From Actinacidiphila acididurans (GTDB lineage: Bacteria; Actinomycetota; Actinomycetes; Streptomycetales; Streptomycetaceae): a stretch of DNA of 37,697 nucleotides. Below, one piece after another: positions 29,360-35,400 of the stretch (position 1 is the stretch's first letter; every line of letters begins with the position of its first letter). The position numbers were made by a program, and so were the translations under genes. The notes under the pieces were generated by a model. The model was not told where the DNA came from, made no database searches, and was given only the letters and a program-made list of their open reading frames with translations. The DNA lies in NCBI RefSeq assembly GCF_016918855.1, contig NZ_JADKYB010000042.1, forward strand, positions 1 to 37,697, read 5' to 3'.

Positions 29360-32300
29360 TCCCCGCCTCGTACGGCCAGCGTCGTCTGTGGTTTCTCGAT
29401 CAGGTTCTGGACGAGGGTGTCTACAACACGAATCTGGTGGTACGGCTGACCGGCGTGCTCGACCGGGCGGCCCTCGAACAGGCGCTGGCCGACGTGCTCG
29501 CCCGGCACGAGAGCCTGCGCACCCGGTTCACCACGGTGGACGGGCTGCCGTACCAGGAGATCACGCGGCCCGGCGAGGTGCCGGTCACGCTGCCGGCCGT
29601 GCCCGCCACCCGTGAGACGCTGCCGGAGCTGATGCGGGCCGCCACGACGTACCGGTTCGATCTGGCCGTGGACATCCCCGTGCGGGCCACGCTGTTCGAG
29701 CTGTCCGGCAACGAGTGGGTGCTCGCCGTCGTCATGCACCACATCGCCGGCGACGGCTGGTCGATGGGCCCGCTCTGGCGTGACATCGGTACGGCGTACA
29801 CGGCGCGGGTCGGCGGCCGGGAACCCGGGTGGGAGGAACTGCCGGTCCAGTACGCCGACTACACCCTGTGGCAGCGGGAACTGCTCGGCGCGGAGGACGA
29901 CTCCGCCAGCCTGCTCACCAAGCAGATGGACTACTGGCGGGAGGCGCTGGCCGGCCTCCCCGAGGAGCTGCCGCTGCCGTCCGACCGGCCGCGCCCGCCG
30001 GTGGCCAGCTATCGCGGCGGCGCCGTCACCTTCGAGATCCCGGCCGACGTCCACGACCGGCTGCGAGCGTTCGCCCGCGACCAGCAGGCCACCGAGTTCA
30101 TGGTGGTGCAGGCCGCGGTGGCGGTGCTGTTGTCCCGGCTCGGTGCGGGCACCGACATCCCGATCGGCACGCCGGTGGCCGGGCGGACCGACGCCGCCCT
30201 GGACGACCTGGTCGGATTCTTCGTCAACAACCTCGTGCTGCGCACCGACGTGTCCGGCGATCCCACGTTCGCCGGCCTGGTCGCGCGGACGCGGGCGGTC
30301 GGTCTCGCCGCGTACGAGCACCAGGACGTGCCGTTCGAGCGGCTGGTCGAGGGCCTCGCGCCGGAGCGCTCCCTGGCCCGGCACCCGTTGTTCCAGGTCA
30401 TGGTCACCCTGGAGAACAGCCAGAGCACGCGGGCCGAGGGCGGCGCGGCCGGTCAGGTCACCGCTTTGCCGGGGCTGCGTGCGGAGGCCGTGCCCGGTGC
30501 CACCACGTCGGCCCGGGTCGACCTCGAGTTCACGTTCATCGCTCGCTTCACCGACGACCGCCGCCCCCAGGGGCTGGCCGGGTCGATCGTGTTCGCCCGC
30601 GACCTGTTCGACGACGAGACCGTGCACCGCTTCGGCGAGCGGCTGACCCGCATCCTGACCGCGGCGGTGGCGGACCCGTCGACCCGGGTGAGCCGGCTGC
30701 CGCTGCTCGACGCGGACGAGTCGTGGAAGGTACTGACCGCCTGGAACGACACGGCGACCGGCGGCGCCCCGGGAACGCTGGCCGGGCTGCTGGCGGAGCA
30801 GGCCCGCCGTACGCCGGACGCGGTCGCGCTGGTGGCCGGGGACACCACCGTCTCGTACGCGGATCTCGACCGCCGCTCGAACCGGCTGGCGCGGGCGCTG
30901 ATCGAGCGGGGCGCCGGCCCCGAGTCGCGGATCGGCGTCGTGCTCGACCGCTCGATCGAGCTCGTGGTGGCGCTGGTGGCGGTCCTCAAAGCCGGTGCCG
31001 CGTACGTCCCGGTCGACGCGGCCTACCCGCAGTCGCGCATCGACCTGATCCTCGGCGACGCCGGGGTCGCGCTGGTGCTCGCCGGCGAACGGACCGCGGC
31101 CCTCGCCGGTGACCGCGCGGTGCTGGTGGCCGACCCGGCGGAGGAGTACTCGGCCGAACCGGTCACCGACGCCGACCGCCGTGCCCCGCTGCGCCCCGAT
31201 CATCCCGCGTACGTGATCTACACCTCCGGCTCGACCGGCGTGCCCAAGGGCGTGGTGGTCCAGCACGCGAGCGTGGTCAACCTCGCCGCCGTGCAGGCCG
31301 GGCGGTTCGGGACGGGCCCGGACAGCCGGGTCCTGCAGTTCGCGTCGCCCGGCTTCGACGCGGCCACCTGGGAACTGGTGATGGCCCTGTGCTCCGGCGC
31401 CCGGCTCGTCATCGCCGCCGCGGACGAACTGCTGCCCGGGGCCGGGCTGGAGACGGTCATCGCCCGGCACGGGGTGACCCACGCGACGCTGCCGCCGGCG
31501 GTGTTGTCGATGCTGGCGCCGGCCGCCCTGACCGGGGTGACCACGCTCGTGTCCGCCGGGGAGGCGCTCGGCCGGGAACAGGTGGCGCGCTGGGCGGCGG
31601 GGCGCAGGTTCGTCAACGCGTACGGGCCGACCGAGGTGACCGTGTGCGCGACGATGACCGCCGCCCTCGACCCGGCCGGCGAGCCGGTGATCGGCACCCC
31701 CAACGACAACACCCGCGTCTACGTCCTCGACGACGGCCTGGCCCCGGTGGCGCCGGGCATCGTGGGGGACCTGTACGTCGCCGGCGCCGGGGTCGCGCGC
31801 GGCTACCTGGGCCGGCCGGACCTGACCGGGCAGAGCTTCGTCGCCGACCCGTTCGGCGGCCGCGGCGCCCGGATGTACCGCACCGGGGACCGGGTGTCCT
31901 GGACGGCCGGCGGCGAGCTGGTCTTCGCCGGCCGTGCCGACGACCAGGTCAAGATCCGTGGCTTCCGGGTCGAGCCGGGCGAGGTCGAGGCCGTCCTCGG
32001 CGCGAGCGGCCTGGTCGCCGACGTCGTGATCACCGTCCGCGACGACGGCCCGGGCGGGCGGCGGCTGGTCGCGTACGTGGTGCCGCTCGGCGACGGTGCG
32101 GTGGCGGACGGGCTGCGGGCGTACGGGGCGAAGCATCTGCCTGAGCACCTCGTGCCCGCGGCGTTCGTCGAGCTGCCGGCGCTGCCGCTGACGCCGAACG
32201 GCAAGGTGGACCGGGCGGCCCTGCCCGCCCCGGTCGTCGGCGGCGGGGCCGGGGGCGCGCCGCGGACCGTACGGGAACAGATCATCTGTGCCGCCTTCGC

Positions 32301-32470
32301 CGAGGTGCTGCGCCGCGACGTGGTCGGCGTCGAGGACGACTTCTTCCGCCTGGGCGGCCACTCGCTGCTGGCGGTGCGGCTGATCGAACGGCTGCGCGCC
32401 CGTGGGGTCTCCGTCGACGTCGGTACGCTGTTCGCCGAGCCGACCCCGGCTCGGCTGGCCGCGGTGGCCG
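29356..32470 (+). other. Module 10: LCL-A(Phe)-T
   Basis: The opening LCL domain (about 29356-30700) has HHIAGDG at 29737-29757. It is somewhat divergent from the LCL domains of modules 3, 6 and 12 (start IPASYGQRRLWFLDQ, FVNNLVLR instead of FVNTLVLR). It should join the T9-bound L residue or chain. A10 (about 30775-32230) has YVIYTSGSTGVPKG (from 31210), FDAATWE (31354), NAYGPTE (31615) and the A10-motif Lys 32203-32205. The code DAWTVAAVCK is essentially that of Phe-activating GrsA/TycA (DAWTIAAICK/VCK). T10 spans about 32260-32470, Ser 32362-32364. A C/E domain follows, so D-Phe is predicted. Confidence 0.92.
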
Positions 32471-35400
32471 GCCGCGAGCGGGTCGAGGTGCCGCCGGTGT
32501 CCATCCCGGAGCACCCCGAGCGGATCACCGCCGAAATGGTGCCGCTGGCCGCCCTGACCACCGAAGAACTGGCCACCGTGGTCGCTGGTGTGCCCGGCGG
32601 AGCGGCCAACGTGCTGGACATCTACCCGCTCGCGCCCCTTCAGGAAGGGCTGTTCTTCCTGCACAACCTCGGCTCGGGCGACGGGCGTGACCCGTACCTG
32701 GCCCGGCAGGTGTTCGAGTTCGACTCCCGGGACCGGCTCGACGCCTTCCTGAGCGCCTGGGAGCAGGTCGTCGCCCGGCACGACATCCTGCGCAGCTGCC
32801 TGGCCTGGAAGGGGCTGCCGCACGCCGTCCAGGTCGTCCACCGCCGGGTCGCCCTGCCGGTGACCGAAGTGGACCTGAGCGGGCCGGCGGCGCTGGAGAA
32901 CCCGGTCCAGGCACTGCTCGCCCGGTGCGCGGAGCCGATGGACCTGGGCCGGGCGCCGCTGCTGGACGTGCACGTCGCGGCGGATCCCCGCTCGGGCGGC
33001 GAGTCCTGGCTGTTGGTGCTGCGCACGCACCACATCCAGCACGACCACGTCACGATGGACCTGCTGCTCGGCGAGGTCGAGACGATCCGGGCCGGCCGGG
33101 CGGCCGAGCTGGCCCCGGTCCTGCCCTACCGCGAGTTCGTCGGTCAGGCCCGGCTGGCCGTGCCGGAGGCCGAGCACGAGGCCTACTTCGCCGGGCTGCT
33201 CTCCGGCGTGCACGAGCCGACGGTGCCGTACGGCGTGCTCGACCTGCCCGGCGGTGGTGCCGGCATCCGCGAGCACCGGGTGATGATCCCGCTCGCGCTG
33301 GCCGAGCGCCTGCGCGAGCGGGCCCGGCTGGCGGGGGTCAGCCCGGCCGTCGTGTTCCACGTGATCTGGTCGCGGGTCCTGGCCTCGGTGTCCGGCCGCG
33401 CCGACGTCGTCTTCGGCACCGTGATGCTGGGCCGGATGCAGGGTGGCACCGGCGCCGACCGGGTCGCCGGGCTTTTCAACAACACCCTGCCGGTGTACGC
33501 GCACACGGCCGGCCTCGGCGTCGAAGCGGCCGTGCACGCGATGCAGCGGCAGCTCGCCGACCTGATGGCCCACGAGCACGCCTCGCTCGCGGTCGCGCAG
33601 CGGGGCAGCGGGGTGGCCGCGCCGTCGCCGTTGTTCACGGCGGCCCTCAACTACCGCCAGAACACCGGGGTCACCGGAACCGAACCGGGCCGCGCCCCCG
33701 AGGGCTTCCGGCAGATCCTCGCGGAGGACCGCACCCACTATCCGCTGGCCGGCGCCGTCGACGACTTCGGCCCCGGCGGCTTCGGCTTCACCGTCCAGGC
33801 CGTGGCGCCGATCGACGCCGTCGACGTGGCAGCCCTGATGCTGACGGTCACCCGCGGCGTGGTGTCCGCCCTCGAGAACGACCCGGGCACGGCACTGGAC
33901 GCCGTTCCGGTGCTCGACGAGGCTGCGGTGCGGCGCCAGCTCGTCGAATGGAACGCCACCGGCACGGCGGTGCCCGGCGGGACCCTGCTGGAACTGCTCG
34001 CCACGCGTACGCCCGAGGCCGTGGCGGTCGTGGACGGCGACGAACGGATGACGTACGCCGAGCTGGACACCCGGTCCAACCGGCTGGCACGGCGGCTGAT
34101 CCACGCCGGGGTGGGGCCCGAGTCGCGGGTCGGCGTGGCGATGCGCCGCTCGGCCGGTGTGCTGGTAGCGGTGCTGGCGGTGCTCAAGGCCGGCGGCGCG
34201 TACGTCCCGCTCGACCCCGACCATCCGCCGCAGCGCCTGCGCTCGGTGCTGCGCGACGCGGGGGCCCAGGTGACGCTGGCCGACGAGGACACGGCCGGGC
34301 TGACCGGGACGGTGATCGTCGTCGGCTCCGAGGAGGCGGACCAGTCCGGCGACCCCGTGACGGACGCCGACCGGGGTGGCCGCGTGCTGCCCGGCCACCC
34401 CGCGTACGTGATCTACACGTCCGGGTCGACGGGCGAGCCCAAGGGCGTGGTCGTCACCCACGCCGGCGTGGTCAACCTGCTGAGCTGGATGCAGGACGAG
34501 TACGCCCTCACCCCGGCCGACCGCGTCATGCTCAAGACGCCGCTGGTGTTCGACCCGTCGGTCTGGGAGCTCTTCTGGCCACTGCTGGCCGGGGCGTCGA
34601 TCGTGGTGGCCGCCCCCGACGGGCACCGCGACCCCCGCTACCTGGCCCGCCTGATCGCCTCCGCGGGCGTCACGGTGACGCAGTTCGTCCCCTCGATGCT
34701 GGCCGCCTTCGTCCAGGAACGGGACGCGGCGCGGTGCCCGAGCCTGCGGCTGGTGTTCGCCGGCGGGGAGCCGCTGACCGCCGCGATCCGCGACCGGGCC
34801 GAGGCCGCCCTTGGACTGCGCATCCGCAACCCGTACGGACCCACTGAGACCACGGTGCTGGTGACCGCCTGGGAGTGCGACCCGGCCCGCGACGGCGAGG
34901 TCGTGCCGGTCGGGCGGCCGATCCACAACACCCGCGCGTACGTGCTCGACGACCGGCTCCGCCCGGTGCCCGCCGGTGTGGCCGGAGAGCTCTACCTCGC
35001 GGGCGCCGGAGTGGCCCGCGGCTACCTGGCCCGCGGCGGGCTGACGGCCGGGCGGTTCGTCGCCGATCCCTTCGGTACGCCCGGCGAACGGCTCTACCGC
35101 ACCGGCGACGTCGCGCGCTGGGGTGCCGGCGGGGTGCTCGAGTACGTCGGCCGCGCCGACGAGCAGGTCAAGGTCCGCGGCTTCCGGGTCGAGCCCGGCG
35201 AGATCGAGGCGGTGCTGCGCGCCGGCGGGCTCGTCGACCAGGCGGTGGTGGTCGCGCGCGGCGGCGAGGCCGACGATCGGCGGCTGGTCGCCTACGTGGT
35301 CGGCGGGGACGGTGCCGACCTGCGCGAACACCTCGCCGCGCGGCTGCCTGAGTACATGGTCCCGAGCACGTTCGTCACCCTCGGCGCCCTGCCGCTGACG

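Noticed and set aside
18281..29167. Minus-strand open frame of 3,628 codons (also 28921-37671, 10646-14545 and 14555-18250 on the same strand)
   Set aside because: These lie antisense to clear NRPS domains. Their composition is the low-complexity His/Arg/Gly/Pro mix expected from the complement of GC3-biased genes, and they show no domain motif. The longest at the right even crosses the real gene 1/gene 2 boundary.
29282..29356. Terminator or promoter between the two genes
   Set aside because: There is no intergenic DNA; the frames overlap, and no hairpin with a T-run is seen.
29340..29360. Frameshift error or programmed frameshift joining genes 1 and 2
   Set aside because: A good Shine-Dalgarno at correct spacing, a GTG start and the common GTGA overlap explain the arrangement, and no slippery sequence is visible. 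The preserved linker length is noted as a finding instead.
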